A DNA stretch of 64,000 nucleotides from Diplodia intermedia (taxonomy: Eukaryota; Ascomycota; Dothideomycetes; Botryosphaeriales; Botryosphaeriaceae), in NCBI GenBank assembly GCA_021495925.1, contig JAKEKT010000060.1, positions 1-64,000 on the forward strand, given 5' to 3'. The number at the start of each line of letters is the position of its first letter. Position 1 is the stretch's first letter. Under the pieces are notes generated by a model that saw only the letters and a program-made list of their open reading frames with translations, did no database searches and was not told the origin of the DNA. This document shows, in pieces, positions 1-13,737 of the stretch. Both the position numbers and the translations under genes were made by a program.

Positions 1-78
1 TTCCCAAGGCTCTCGCTCGACCCTACGTAGGACAGCGACAGCTCCAGCTCCAGCTCCAACTCTGCAACCACAACCCGC

Positions 79-103
79 AACGCCAACGCCAACGCCAACG
101 CCA
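79..103. repeat. AACGCC hexamer microsatellite
   Basis: About four tandem copies of AACGCC lie just before the poly-C tract; upstream (about 36-56) there is also a short run of AGCTCC hexamers. No reading frame is supported here. Confidence 0.8.
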
Positions 104-108
104 ATGCC

Positions 109-214
<106 letters not shown>

Positions 215-3200
215 AGCAATTTGCCCTTTCATGAAGCATCTACATGAAGCATCTACGCGAGTCATTCTTCTAGGCGTTTCTCAGCAGATACAGGTGGAGA
301 ATATATGGAGAAGCACGAGAATGCACGACTCGTGAGCTCAACACCATGCCAAGAATCGTGACCCAATTACCTGGTTAAATTGCAATCAAACCAATCTCAA
401 ACTGCTTAAGCCTTGGCAAGTCAATTCGTCACCAAATTACTTGCAATCTGGGACTTCAGATGGCTTGAATTGATTGAATTGATTGATTGGGAGCCCTGGG
501 CAATATTTTCAGAAAAAAAACAAGTGAGCGTTTGAGGTATCGTTAGCAAACAGATGAAGACTGGATTTCCAGCACTTCCTCTCCAAATACGTCCCCCCTT
601 AGCCCCCGAACCCGTTTTTTTTAATGGTGGTAGGTCGTCAACACTTGTTGCAATTTGAGGGTTGTTGTATTGGCATGAGAAGCGGAGGGGAGGCGCCCGG
701 GGCCTGCTTATATACCCTGCTCCTCGCTGACTAAGCTATTCTGCGTATATTGCAATAACACTCCATAGTGCTGATGATGGCTATTTGAATGCAACACGAA
801 CTTAGGTAAACCTCCAAGACAGAAAACAGCTGCCCCGCCCACGACAGTAGCAGCTTGATCGGGCCTATACGACAGAAGCAGTGGTTGTTGTTATCGTCCT
901 ATGCATATAACTAATAGATAGAGGCAACAGCACTGTCGTAAGAGTTGATCAGCCTGAGACCTCGAAGTCTTAAATAAAAAGGTCAGCCGAGCCACGTACC
1001 AAGCCTTCATAAAATACGAGAGCCTGGAGAACAGTGCTCATGCGGCTTCTTTGTAGTTGAGCGCCCAATTGATCTGTAGAGAACTGGAATAATCGCGTGG
1101 ACGGAGCGGCAGATGTGCCTTATAGAAGGCTCTCATCCCTGCACCCACTTAACTCCAAGATCACGATGAGCATTCCAGAAACCTGAAAAGGTACTCTTGT
1201 ACTATCTCTAAAATCCAGAAATGCTACTTCACTGGGTTCTCTGCGGCATTCTGGTTCCTACACGATAGAATTTTCATATTGGCGTGAAGTTAAACGGAGA
1301 AGAGAGCATCGATATCATCAACGAATACTGGGGATCAGCACCATCGGATGTTGCTGATGAATTGCATGTTTGCTCAGACGTCACTGAGCCTCACTCATGC
1401 GAGGCAACACAATAACATGTAGCATCTTGCGTGAAGAGAAAAAGTGAGGCGCAGGTCCGCTGACGGAGAAGTGTGCATTGGATGCCGTAACGCCCAACAC
1501 TGGAAGCGCCATTGGGGTGCTACCGGGCAGAAAGTACTAAGAGCTCAACACCTCTTAAATGTAACAGTCCATTAATTGCCGAGTTCCGTGAGCTCACCTG
1601 AGTAGGGGCTGTACACAGACTTTAACCACGTGGCATGCCACGACCAGAGAAGCTGCCTGGATGAGATTGGCGGGCGGTAAAAAGAATACGGGACGATTTT
1701 CCTATAAACACGAGAGCTTAACACCAGTCCCTCGATACAGCACGGACTGTCTCAGAGCAACAAGGTCAGCCATCATTCGAAGACGTCCGGTTCACTGATG
1801 TCTCACCGGCAACAGCCCACTATCCCATTTACCCTTTCCCCTACGCAGCTGCAGTATCAAATCGTCACTATTGGCCAAGCGATAGAGAACAACACCCTAG
1901 AGTGATTATGCTGAGCACCAGCATGAAGGAGATTTGGTGGAGAACGCGCTAAGTGGCTGACGACGAGAAATCCAAGAGTGCAATAGAACGAGAAGCCAAC
2001 AGGGGAAGAAAGTACGAAGTTTATACCTGCTGAATCAGATTTTCCTGGCATACATCTGCAACACGCATGATGCTGTGGTTCGTGGGTAGGTGATGATCCA
2101 AGCATTCTCATTTACATTTCAGAAGTAGCTTCGCAGCCGCATGTAGAACCGCATGCACATGCAGCAGCGCAAAGGCGCTTCCGACGTGATGCCCAATTGT
2201 TCGATTGAGTCAAGTGAACAAGTGAAGGCGGCAGATGATGAGCCACGTGAGCCCGATGCAGCCGCGTTGGACGACCCGCACCGACGAGTATAAGAGACGG
2301 ACGGCCCGTAATCTGCACATATACTCCACCAGCAACGATCTGGCGATAGACGCCAAAACATGAGTAAGCACATTACTTCTGGGTGCTCCTTCTTCGCTCT
2401 GGGACTGTCGGTCCTCTCCTCTGTTGCCATCCCCGAGACATGGTGGCGGAAAGGAATCAAACCAACGATTGCTAAGCATCAGTATCATGAGCTCTTGATG
2501 ACGAGCCGCATGAGTTTTCAAGTCCGCAGAACGCCGGACCCAGGCCGCACGCGTGAGTGCATACCCCGGAGAAAAGGAGTGTAACGACGTTTCCAAACGG
2601 GGCGCGAGAAGACGACCGCAGTCGCTTCTGTCATTCGTGTGGTCGACAGAGTACAGAACCGGAATTGAGCTGCCGTTTCCCCTGCAGATGCCACTACGGT
2701 GGAGGCAGACAAGACACTCGCAGGCGAAAAAGCCTACTTTTATAAGATTCCACACCTCCCGCCCCCAAGCCCGGTCCAGCCCAAGTATACCATATCAGCC
2801 GACCAACCGCCAAGTCCACAGACCACATGCCGTCCTTGCGCGTCATGCACTTCCCAGCTTTCAACTTTCAACAGGCGCAAGCCGCTCCCATCACGAAAGC
2901 AACCCCCGTATGTACATATATATACGCAAAGTCACCATCCACTGAAAAAAACCATGCACATGCCCGAAAAGAAACTCCATATCATTTTCCCCGGGCGCCC
3001 AACCTCAATCAACCAACTCCTCCTACCGACCGCTATGCCGACTTCCAAAAAAAAAGAAAATGTGGGGGAGGCAATCTGCTTTCGACTCAAAGTTCCATAC
3101 AAGGTATATAGCGAGAGGGAAAAAAAAAAAGGAAGAAACAACCGAAAAGAAGCAGCAAAAGAGGTATACCACTGCCGAAATCAAGAAATGCCCCTCCTCC

Positions 3201-3552
3201 CGCATCTCAGTCGAGAACCCAATTGTACCCTGCCGTACGTACGGCAAGAAAGAAAAAGAAAAGCATGTAAATGAAAAAAAAAAAAGTGTACCACTCGTGA
3301 GAAACACGAGCCTTCCCCTCCTCCAAAGTGCCAGATGCCTATGTCATGCCACGCGGTGCCATGCTATGCCGCAATAAACCATTTTGTGGCTCCTTAAACG
3401 AAAAAAAAAAAAGAAAACCGGCACCCTCTAAAAAAACGCCGTGAAATGAGAGAGAAAGAGAGAGAGAGAGAAAAAAAAGAGGGGGACCCAAAGCCACGCA
3501 TCAGTCAGTCCGCCTCCACCGGTATCTGTTCCCCAAATGACCGCTTTTTCAA
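215..3552. other. Gene-free region downstream of the PHD-finger gene
   Basis: Only short ORFs with no recognisable domain are present, and none shows fungal splice signals joining them into a credible protein. The part up to about 2.1 kb is more AT-rich than the rest of the window. The part from 2.9 to 3.5 kb is rich in A-runs and GA dinucleotide repeats (about 3449-3470) and probably holds the 3' UTR and terminator of the minus-strand gene that ends at 3553. Confidence 0.6.
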
Positions 3553-6500
3553 TCACTTCAACTCCCCCGGAACGTTCCTCCCCACCTTGAAGATCTTCTT
3601 GGCCCGCGGCCTCCGCCCGTCCAGCCCCACCGTGCCGTCCCGGAACGCCAGCCGGCCCTCGTAGATGGTCGGCACGAAGTTCGTCGGCAACCCCAAGAGC
3701 TCCTCCAGCGTCTCGAACGTCTCCGGCCTCTCCTCCATCATCATCATCATGTCCGCCTCGTCGTTCGACGGCGTCGGCGTCGTCGTCGTCGTCCACCCCT
3801 CCCACCCCTCCCTCCCCGTCTCCTCCGTCGACGACGCCTGCGTCGCATGCGGCGCGTCCGCCATGTCCGTGTTGTCGTCGTTCGCCTGCTGCTCCGACGG
3901 GTTGGGCCGCCGCATGTAGTAGTCGGCCGCGTCCAGGTTGGACCGCGCGCTGTCCGCTCTCGACGCCGCCTTGCCGCCGCCGCCGCCGCCGCGATTGGAG
4001 TTGCTATATCCGCTGCCGGGACGGTTAGAAGGAGGTGCCTTGTATGTCTTTGGGAGAGGGCGCTCCACCTCAATGTACAGGGCGTTAGGCGACCGGTCCC
4101 ACCGCGCGTATGCCAGATTCTGCCCGAAGCGCGCCTTGCGGCTCGGACGGGCTTTGATCTCCGCAATCTTCGCTTCGCGATCCCAAAGCTCATTGGCCGG
4201 GTCGTAATCTGGTGCCGCAGCCCAGAGAGATTTAGATTCGTACTTTGCGTTTTCCTGTTCCTTTCGGATGAAAGCACGGATAGCCTCTTGCTCTTCGGGT
4301 GTAACTCCTGTCTTTTGCCTCTTCGCCGGCCGTTCGGTGGTGGGTGTGGGGGCGCTTAGGGTTGCCGACGCGGGTCCCGGCATATCTGCTGCCTCCACGG
4401 CTGGTCCATGTGCGGGTGACGGTGTGAAAAGTTGCCTTTCCAGATCGAGGGTTTCAGCCAAATCCTGTTCAGCCAAATCCTGTTCAGCCGAATCCTGTTC
4501 AGCTGAATCCTGCTCGGCTGAATCCTGCTCAGTTTGAACGGGTGAGGTTCGAGGGGAGGACTCTGTGGGTTGCTCCTCTGCCAATGCACTTGGTCCAGTC
4601 TTGCGCGGAGACACGTGATGTGAGGGACTCAAAGGCTTTGGGGGCGACGGTTGCTCCGACGCCTCGCTCGTTTCGTCGGGGACCTTGGGCCGTTTTGGAA
4701 GATGTTCAATATGGCGCGACAGGCCGGAGAAGCGCTCTTCTGGCCGGTTCAAGCCACATGCCGTATCCTCTGCTCCGTTGCTCTCATCCGAAGCGCGAGG
4801 CCCGAATGCAATGCCCATTTTAGGCCCGCGACCCTCCTTCAGGTAGAGCCGCAATTTGTCAGTGTCCAGGTCGAAGAACAAGTTCGGGACGATCTGACGC
4901 TTCGCCTCCTCAGCGTCGAGTTTTTCTTGCTCGGCAACGAATTCCGAAGTAAGGATGTCCCAAATGGTAGCCGGCACATAGACGCCGGCTTTCTCGTCCT
5001 TTGGCCATAGCGACTTGACCAGCCGGCACTTCCACCACTCTGCAGCCTCTTTTGTGAGGAACCACTGCACGAGGACAGCATAGCCAGGACCGTCGCGTCG
5101 CTGCCTGATTTCCTCGATCTGGGCAATGGTCTGCACCAACGGTTTGTGAGTGTAATCAGCGAATCTGAAGCGATTTGGAAGAGGAGCCTTGATATAGTCG
5201 CCAACAAACAATCTCAAGCCGTGCTTCCGGAAGGACTCGACTTCAGCGAGCTGTGTCCACTTCTCGATGGGGATTTCTTTGAATCCAGCAACAATGTCAC
5301 GCCCATCGGCATCGTACGCAACTCTGTGTCGCTTGATGAACATGGGCGGATCTTCCGTGTGCATGGACGTCTTTGAGCTCTCCTTCTGTGGCGGCGCTGG
5401 TTTTGCGGCGGACATGCTGGGTGCGCCACGAGCAGGTTTGGGGGCATCATTGAGCTCTTTACGGCGCTGCGACAAGCCGGGCTGCGACGACGTCTTACTC
5501 AGGCTCTCCCGCACGTCGTCGAGGCCCTGTCTGAAATTCGGCACCCAGTCGGGTGCAAGCATCCAGCGGCAGAGCTGCCTGGAGCCTTCGGTGATGGGCT
5601 CGGTTTTGGGAAACTTCACCTTCTGCTGGCTCAGGGTGGCGGCTATGCTGCTTCGCTGGGTAGTGTTGTGGACGCTGTAATTGTCGACGTTGTCGGCGAT
5701 CCACTGGTGGACTTGGGCGGCAGTCATGCGATGATCGCGCGCCTCAGCGAGGGCAAAGCCTATCAGGTCGGGCCAGCTGAAACTGCCGGGCAGTTTGACG
5801 GGCGGTCCAGCGGCATTGGCGACTTTGCGGCCGACGTTGGGCCGCACACCTGACCCGGCACTGCTGCGACTAAGTCTCGTGTCTGAAAGTGCATTGTCGG
5901 ATTCCATGCCCGCGGCGTCGTCATTGTTGGTGTTTTTGTTGACAGGAGAACCCGGTCGGCGCTCTAGCTCGTTTGCCTCGACGCTCGGGCCTCGGCTAGC
6001 CGTCAACCACCTCGTCTCCGCCACCTCTTCACCGTGTGTCACCACTACATCTCCCTCTTCCTCGACCGTTGCGGCTGATGTCATCTTCTCCATCCTCCCG
6101 TCAGACTCACCAGCCGTTTCCCCACCACCGTGCTCGGCTTCCGTTTCTGATTGCGACGACGGTGAACGGCCAGCCCGCTCGGGCTGCCTGCCAATCTCGG
6201 CCGTGGGCTTTTCGGGTGGTTGCTTGCCAAGTGAGGGCTCGTGGTGAGGCTGAGGAGTCGGGTTCGTTGGTGCAGCAAGCCCGTTCTCGTGGCCTTTCTC
6301 CGGCTGCAATCTCAGCCGCCAGATTTCTTCCGCTGTCCAAGACGATCTACTAACGACGGAGCCGTCCTCTCTGCCGACTTGTTCCTTTTTGCACCGGGCG
6401 CTTGAACATGTCAGCTATCCTTGGCCTTGAAATTATGCGAGTGCGCCAACTGACCAGGTTGCATCCGCTGCCTTCCCTAGCGCAGAGAACAGCGGCTTCC

Positions 6501-8947
6501 CACACATGCTGCACCGTGGTCGAGAGCTGAGCTTCTTCTCCGGCGGAGACCCTGGTACCGCTGGACCGCATTTGGCAAGCTCGTGGGAGCCGTTGCTCGC
6601 AACCGGGACCGTTTGATCCCCCCGTATTTCCGTCTTCTCCCCTAGAGATGCCTCATCGATGTCGAGCGAAAGGTCTAGTATCTCCGGTGAAAGGTCCGCT
6701 TGCTTCATGTCCCAAGGTGCTGCGCGATTCGCATCACCTTCTGAAGAGGCTATCGTGGTTCTGGTTTTCTCGGATGCTGGTGCTTGAGAGACTGGTACAC
6801 CAACATGGGACCCAGACATTGGTACCGCTGCTTCCGCATTTGCCGTAAGATATTGTTTCGTATTTACTTCCTTTAGATCCACAAGAGTGTCGGCATGAGA
6901 TTGCATGTTGCGCGGGGATTCAGTGGCTCTTGATGTGTTAATGTTGCCGTCGTGCTCCTTTGTTGGATGCGTGCCTGAGGAATGCTTGTGCGCCTCTGGA
7001 GGCGCGGCAAAGCCATTCTGGAACACAAATCAGTCTTTGAATTGCAGGAACAAAGAAAAGCAAGAAGGGTGTACATACAGTTCCGCCGGGCCTGTTTCGC
7101 AGCCGTGGATCTGAGATTATACCCTGCCAGCTCGAACTTCTGCCCGTGTATGCTTCTCCTACTCCACTCTGGGTCGCCTGTGCAGCTTCGTCGAAATTTC
7201 GAGCCGAGGCCCCCATTCGGATTTGCCCAGTTGGCTGGCTCCCCACCTTTCGGGTGCCATTTTGCGGACTCACAGGCCGAAATATCGTTTGCCCTGAGTT
7301 TTTCGTTTGCACCTTTTGCTGGGCCGGGTTTGGCATCGTCCTTCCTTTCTTGATGCAGTAATTGCATTGCCATGGAGCCCTGATAGCATGTCAGCAGTTT
7401 TCATCTTTCGAGGTCTCTCCTTTGTCTCACTTGTCCTCGCTCAGACGAGGCTGCGGTTTTCTGCATCGTGCGTGGTAGCGTCGAGGACATGTTTTGCAGT
7501 CGCACGCTGGATCGTAACTTGCGAAGTGGCCACCCTTACACTCGGCACAGTAAGACCTCGCTCTGGTCGTTGCAGAAGAGATTTCAGACGGTGGAATGGA
7601 GATCTCATCATCAGCCTTTGTTCGCAGATGCGATGCAGAGAGGCCATCGAAAGGTAACGGCAAGCTCTTGAATCTGCTTTCAAACCCTTCGAGCGATGCT
7701 CCCAGCTTCTGAACGCCGTTCTCGTCGTTAATCGACAGGCGCTTGGATGGCACTTCTCCGTCAGTGCGGGGCTCCATGTGCAATGTATACTCGCCGAATA
7801 ACGTTGAGTCGTTGGCGCGCTCATAGCATTGCTGCAGATCTTTTCGTCCAAAGACGTCGTCAGGAAAGAACAGGTAATATCCGTTCGCCTCCGCCTTGAC
7901 AGAGACGTTATGGATGTCTTTCTTAGAACAAAACTTCCGCAAGTGCGGGATGGTTGCCGGCATGAACGGCAGATGTGAGCTTGAGATGAAGATATGGGGC
8001 CTCTCCTTCAGACGGGCGAGATCCTCGTGTGGTATGACATCGGGGATTTTGTCCTCCACAGCTTTGTCATATAATATCCGCTGGGCAGCGGGCGCTTGTG
8101 GTGGACGGGGTCGAGATTGAAGTTTTGGACCACGAGGAACCCCTGAGAAGTCTTTCTTCTGACCCACGGAGCCTGCGTGGTGTGTGGATTCGTGATCTCC
8201 ACTGGGCCTTTTGGGCGCAGCACTAGAGACCTCGTGTGGCCTAGGTGGGAATACACCTGCTACCGAATTCATCTGCCGCAGCTGCTGCATCGGTCGCCTA
8301 GCCTTGTCCTGACGGCCATCATACTTTGATGTATTTACGCCATTGTGCAGGTCTTGACCTGGAGATATGGATGGCCTTCTGACAGCTGAATACTCGGCGC
8401 TTTGCTTTGTTTTAGCCGAGGACGAAACACTGGGCCGACGGTCGTCATAGTTGGGCCTGTACGTGTCTGCTCGCCCTAGCGCCGGCGCATTTTTATCCAG
8501 TTGACGTCTTTCCGACCAAAGCGACAGGTCGTCTTGGTCGTCTCTTGGCCTTTTCGACATCGAGGCCAACTTTTTCGAAGATTTAAGCAGACTCTTCGTG
8601 TTAAGAATCGTGCTGGCAACCTCGATATCTGCAACTATCCAGTCTGCCTTGTCGGAGTCTTCTTGGTCCCAACGAAGTCTGTGGTCGCGGGCAATGTCAC
8701 AGGCCGTTTTGAAAACTTCAAAATCTTTGATGTACCAAGCCCCTTCAAATCGCCTTGCATCAAGCTCTTGAAGTATCTCACTATGCAGAATATCACACTG
8801 TGTGCCGAGAAGCTCCTCTACGTTGACGTTCGGCCCGGTCTTGTTGACGACGAGTATTGACGCGGCGTTATCACGATAGCGGTGGATAATCCAGTACAAG
8901 CCTGTGTTGTCGAGAGCAAGAAGAGTTCTTTCAGCAGGCCGACTCAT
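3553..8947 (-). CDS. Large PHD-finger / zinc-knuckle / winged-helix-like nuclear protein
   Basis: My model has four exons: 8947-7431, 7379-7079, 7017-6455 and 6400-3553, giving 1,742 aa exactly in frame. Splicing builds two zinc sites that no single ORF shows. The first is a C4HC3 PHD finger at about residues 467-514 (CAEC, CDCKTC, YHARC, then WQCNYC from exon 2). The second is Cys775-x2-Cys778-x15-Cys794-x2-Cys797, where the Cys794 codon spans the intron. Residues about 1001-1079 look like a forkhead-type winged helix (SWPDLIGFAL...IADNVDNY...WML). A conserved-looking block around 1160-1320 has no family I know. An acidic (SAEQD)n repeat is encoded at about 4455-4531. The C-terminus is low complexity. 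PHD fingers usually read histone tails, so a chromatin or transcription role is inferred. No named orthologue is recognised. Confidence 0.8.
4455..4531 (-). repeat. 15-bp tandem repeat encoding AEQDS/AEQDL pentapeptides
   Basis: Five imperfect 15-bp units encode an acidic pentapeptide repeat inside the last exon of the PHD-finger gene. Because the unit is a multiple of three, copy-number change would keep the frame. Confidence 0.8.
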
Positions 8948-10242
8948 GAATGCCTACTTCGAGTATCGGCAGAACTAACAAGTCGTGCTTACTCGGCCGA
9001 GAAGGCCCGCTAGCGCCTGTTGCAGTTCGCTCAACAAGGCGATAGCTTTTCCTAAGAAGCACCGAAGTTAGCAGGTTTTCTGCAAGCTGTTTTCTCTGTC
9101 GAAAAGGAAGAACGTGTGTATGCCGTCTCAGATCTTTTCAGTTTGATTTGATGATCATGTCGCGTCCCACGAGGTTCCGGGCTTTCGTCGCCTGACGACA
9201 ACAGGCACCTCGGCTACTCAGGCGAACAAGCTAGCCCATGATACCCAGGATTGGTTTTGGTCTCCTAGAACCTGAAAGCAAGGTGCTGGCGGTTCCTAGG
9301 TGTTTGCGACTGCCATTAGTTCGGACCCATTGAGGCTACTCAAGGGCCAGAACTCCAATAAGTCGCTCAATCTGTTTGGCTTGCTATCCTCTTCTAGGTT
9401 GGAATCCGGATGCCAATGAAGGCATACGAAGTCGGGTGAAGAGTCCAATCTAGGGCCATCTAAGCTGCAGAATCGCGATGAGAGCGTCCTAAGCAACCAA
9501 CTGTCGTACAAACGAGTCCAGCCGGAACCATCGGTGGGAGTGTGTGCGATCGGACCTTTTACCTAGACATCATTGACGGGGGCGAGCTGACGGCGTAGCT
9601 TCTCGAAAAGCCTCGCAGATCAGGGGTGGAAATCAAGGAAACAGAGAAAGCGTTGCCATACCTAAAGTTCGTTCGGCCGCCAGTAGAACTGTGAAGTGTC
9701 GACAGTCAAGGTCGTCCAAGACAGAACCCTTCCGGCGACCGAATCAAAGAGCTTGGTAGAAGCGGTCACAAGCATGCGGCATCGGCAGTGAGGCGCGTGG
9801 GCGAGTAAGTGAAGAGAATCTTGAAGAAAGCGTCATGGGGCCACACGAGGACACGCGCGGTTGCGAGCACTGACTAGCGCGACGTTTGGTCGAAAAAGGT
9901 GCAACGGGAGATAGAGATGCTCCGAACCGAACAATTGAAGCAGCGGCGGCGTCTACTGGTGTTGGGACGGCAGCGCCCGGAGAAAGCGGGCGGCAAGTCG
10001 ATCGGTCAGCTCGAAGTGGGCGGGTGGTGAGAAGAGGACGCGGGCGCCGGCGGGCGTCGAGTCGACGTGCACGAGAAGGCGCGAGCGGACCGCCGCTGGG
10101 CGCTACCCCCGGAGCGGCAAGGCGCGCCGCGGCTATCGATAAGGGCAGCATCGCAACTCGTGTCCGCGTCGTGGGGCGTCATGCCCACTGCCGTCCCCTT
10201 GCCTGACGATCGCCTCTCTCAATCCGCTCGCCAAGCACCGCG
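8948..10242. other. Divergent intergenic region (promoters of the PHD-finger and SCY1-like genes)
   Basis: This separates two divergently transcribed genes and should hold both promoters. The short ORFs inside it have no recognisable domain and are GC-rich frame shadows. No tRNA or other RNA gene was seen. Confidence 0.6.
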
Positions 10243-12925
10243 ATGGACTTCCTCAAGTCTGCGGTCGCCTCCGCCATCTCCAAGGGCCCCGCGTTCGGCT
10301 ATTCTTTCGGCGACAGAGTCGACGTCGATCAGTCAATATGGACGCTCTACAATGGCACGAAGCGCGTACGACACCGCGACCCCTTGCGCACATGGGATGC
10401 TAACACGCGGCGCACAGGATGACGGCTCGAAATGCAGCATCTTCTCCTTCGACATTGCCGCGAACAAGTCTCGCTTGCCTCTTGCGAAGAACGCGCTTCG
10501 CAAACTGCGCACCATCCGGCATCCTGGCGTGATAAAGGTACTGGACACGGTGGAGACGGAGACATATATCTACATCGCAACTGAGCGCCTCGTGCCCCTA
10601 AGCTGGCACACGCGTCGCAGAGCGCTCGCCCAGGAGACGATCAAGTGGGGCCTGCACAATGTTGCCAAAACACTCAAGTTCCTGAATGGAGAAGCTAGCT
10701 CGGTACATGGTTGCGTCCGCGTCTCGTCCATATTCACGGGCGAGAGCGGCGAATGGAAGCTTGGTGGTTTCGACATCCTGAGCTCCATGAAGGAGGACGA
10801 TGCTGTCATCTACAGCTTTGGGGGCCTGGTGCCAGATGCGAACCGCTACGCGCCACCGGAAATATCAAAGGGAGGCTGGGACGTGATTAAGAACAACCCG
10901 ATTACCGCCATAGATGCATACGGGTTTGGCACAGTGGTGTTCGAAACCTTCAATGGCAGCTTCCAGGGAACAGATCAGCTGGGCCAGATCAAGAGCATCC
11001 CACCTACGATGCAGCAGAGTTACAGGCGACTGATCAACCCAAGCCCCAAAGCTCGATCGAGTGTTGGCCAGTTCCTGGATCAGGGTCAGCGTGCGGGTGG
11101 GTTCTTCCAGACGCCCTTGATCTCCTTGACAGAGGGCATTGAAAACCTCGGCTTGAAGGGCGAGGTTGAGAGAGATGAGCTGCTCAGCCAGCTCGAAGAC
11201 GTCTCAGACGACTTTCCCGAGGAGTTCTTTAGGATGAAGGTTCTCCCGGAACTGCTGAAGTCAGTCGAGTTTGGCGGTGGTGGACCCAAGGTTTTTGGTC
11301 TAGTCATGAAGATTGCCTCGAAGCTGGCGGATGAAGAATATGACGCTCAAATTACTCCTGTCATTGTCAGGCTCTTCCAAAGCCCAGATCGAGCAATACG
11401 CGTCTGCCTTCTTGACAATCTTCCATTGATGATCGACCACTTGTCCAACAAGATTGTCAACGACAAGATCTTCCCCCAAATGGTACGCTGAGTGCTCCAA
11501 AGTGGCACCGTGCTTGACTAATAAATACACAGGTCACGGGCTTCTCAGATACCGCACCAGTGCTCCGAGAGCAGACAGTCAAAGCAGTTCTCACGGTTAC
11601 ACCTAAACTCTCCGACCGGATCGTCAATGGAGAACTTCTGAGACATCTCGCCAAAACGGCCAACGACGAACAGCCGGGCATTAGAACCAACACCACAATC
11701 TGTTTGGGAAAGATTGCTAGGAATCTTGGAGCAAGCTCCCGCACCAAGGTCCTGACTGCTGCTTTTGGCCGCGCTCTGCGCGACCCGTTCGTCCATGCAA
11801 GAAACGCTGCCCTGTTGGCCCTGGCCGCGACAGTCGATCTTTATACCGAGGAAGACTGCGCAGCGAAGCTTCTTCCAGGCATCTGCCCGTCACTGGTTGA
11901 CAAGGAAAAGTCAGTCTCCCCCATCCGCAGCATCATCCTTCTCCACACTGACTCCCCACTCCAGACTTATCCGCGACCAAGCGAACAAAACCATGGACAT
12001 CTACGTCGCCCGCGTCCGCAAGCACCAAACCACCATGCCCGACACCGTCCTGCCCCCGACCTCGGCCGCCACCTCCACCGGCGGTGCCGCCATCCCGCGC
12101 ATGTCGACCCCGCAACAAGACAACTCCTGGGCCGGCTGGGCCATCTCGTCCTTCACGAACAAGCTCACCGCCGCGACCGGCGACATCCAAGCCACGGCCA
12201 ACGGCGGCGGCGGCGGCGGCGGCGGTCTCAAACCCGACGCAACAGCGCCGCGCCCCTCCTCCACCCCACCAACAACCATCTCCACCACCACCACCCGCCC
12301 CACCTCCTCGACCGGAACCGCCTCCACCCTCCACCGCCAAACCCTCAACAAATCCCACACAACAACAACCTCCGCCGCCGCCACGCTCGCCCTCTCCCCC
12401 GAAGCCGAAGCCGAAGACTTCGGCGCCGCATGGGGCGATGACGACGACGACGCCGCCTTCAACAACGACCAAGAAATCGAAGCCGACGACGACCTCGCCG
12501 ACGCCTGGGGCAACAACCCTAACGACGACGACGACAACGACCCCTTCTCCGCTCCCACCACCACCACAGCAGCAAAAACCCCCGGCGTCCCCTTCGACGA
12601 CAACGGCGAGCCCGACTTCGCCGGCTGGCTCACGGCGCAAACAAAGGCCAAGGCGGCGGGCAGGAAGAAGCCGCTGCCGAAGGGCTTGGCCGGAGGATCT
12701 AGCACCACCGGTAGACCGGGTGCCGGGCCGCGGGCGAGCTCGACGCCGACGACGACGAGTGCGAAGAAGTCGGTCGTTACGGGGCAGGTGGTGAGGAAAA
12801 CGACGGGGGCGGCGGCAAAGGCCGAGGAGGAGAGGAAGAGGAAGGCGGAGGAGGAGGCGAAGAGGAAGAAGAAGAAGGAAGAAGAGGAGATGGAGGAGGA
12901 GGGGTGGGGGGATGCGTGGGAGTGA
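10243..12925 (+). CDS. CEX1: SCY1-like pseudokinase with HEAT repeats (Cex1/SCYL1 family)
   Basis: The exons are 10243-10365, 10418-11482, 11533-11909 and 11965-12925, giving 841 aa. The N-terminal third is a protein-kinase fold without catalytic motifs: VHGCVRVSS replaces the HRD loop and LGGFDI replaces DFG, as is usual in this family. Helical HEAT-type repeats follow (about residues 330-540, e.g. VRLFQSPDRAIR and LRDPFVHARNAALLAL). The tail is low complexity with acidic Trp patches (AAWGDDDDD, DAWGNN) and ends in a Lys/Arg/Glu-rich coil and GWGDAWE. Family members act in Golgi/COPI traffic and in tRNA export. ATG 10243 gives the family-typical start MDFLKSAVASAIS. The symbol follows the yeast homologue; orthology is likely but not tested. 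Confidence 0.9.
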
Positions 12926-13737
12926 TTTGTGTGGTTGTGATGTGATGAGAGAGAGAGATGCGGTAGGCAGACAGACAGACGGGTGAAAAGCGGGGGCGAT
13001 TTGGGCATTTCTTTGGGCGTTTTTTTGTGGTGGGGGGATGGATATCCTTGTTGGTGACGTGACTGACGGTAGAAATAATGGAGGGGGGGAAGATGGATGG
13101 CTCCAGCGCGCGCTGAGTAGGTAGACTGCCGTTAAGATCTTTCCAATTTCCAGGCAAAACGTTGATGATGTCACATTGGGTGGCCCTCCCCTGCTGTTGT
13201 AGTGTCATAATCTCTTTGTGATTTTTTCGCCCTACGTCTTGAATAAAGTCGGTGGCTGCACTGATGGGTTGAGGAATGCACGGGGTCCTTCGCTCCATTC
13301 CTTGTCCCCAAGTAGCAGGCCACCCATCATTCCCTTATGTAAAAGTAAAGCCCATTTCATTCACCAATTCCCCCCATTGCAACCCCCCCGAAACTGACTC
13401 CCAGACCGAAACTCGAAAACCAGAGTGTCTCTCTGACGCCGAAGAGCGCCGGAAACCGTTTGAACTGCACGCGAACCCCCGCCTCAATTCTAACTGCGTT
13501 CCGCCGTCCTTTTTGGTCATTTCTCCTCACGAGAAAAAAAAAAAACAGACCGAAGAGCAAAATCATTGATCGATCATCCCAGCTGCCGTAGAAGCCCAGC
13601 AGCGGCGATGACGCTGTCCCGCACAGATCCATCCCCTTCGCCCAGAGCGCTGTCGACGTGCGGTACGCCATCGGGGGCCAGGCCGTTTGCAACAACCAAC
13701 GCTGCCCCGTCGTCGCAAAAGCAAGCGGGGCGGCACG
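12926..13737. other. Convergent 3' intergenic region between the SCY1-like gene and UBC9
   Basis: It holds the 3' UTRs of two convergent genes. An AATAAA-like element near 13241 (gaataaag) could serve the plus-strand gene. No supported ORF. Confidence 0.5.

Noticed and set aside
2360..2584. Short plus-strand ORF whose first 25 residues resemble a signal peptide
   Set aside because: The rest is basic and irregular, no splice partner was found, and several ORFs overlap it on both strands.
2699..3274. 191-codon plus-strand ORF
   Set aside because: Composition is dominated by Lys/Pro/Ser from A- and C-rich DNA, with no domain; likely chance in the 3' flank.
11933..13174. 413-codon minus-strand ORF opposite the SCY1-like gene
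   Set aside because: Antisense shadow of repeat-rich GC3-biased coding sequence; it is Arg/Gly/Val low complexity.
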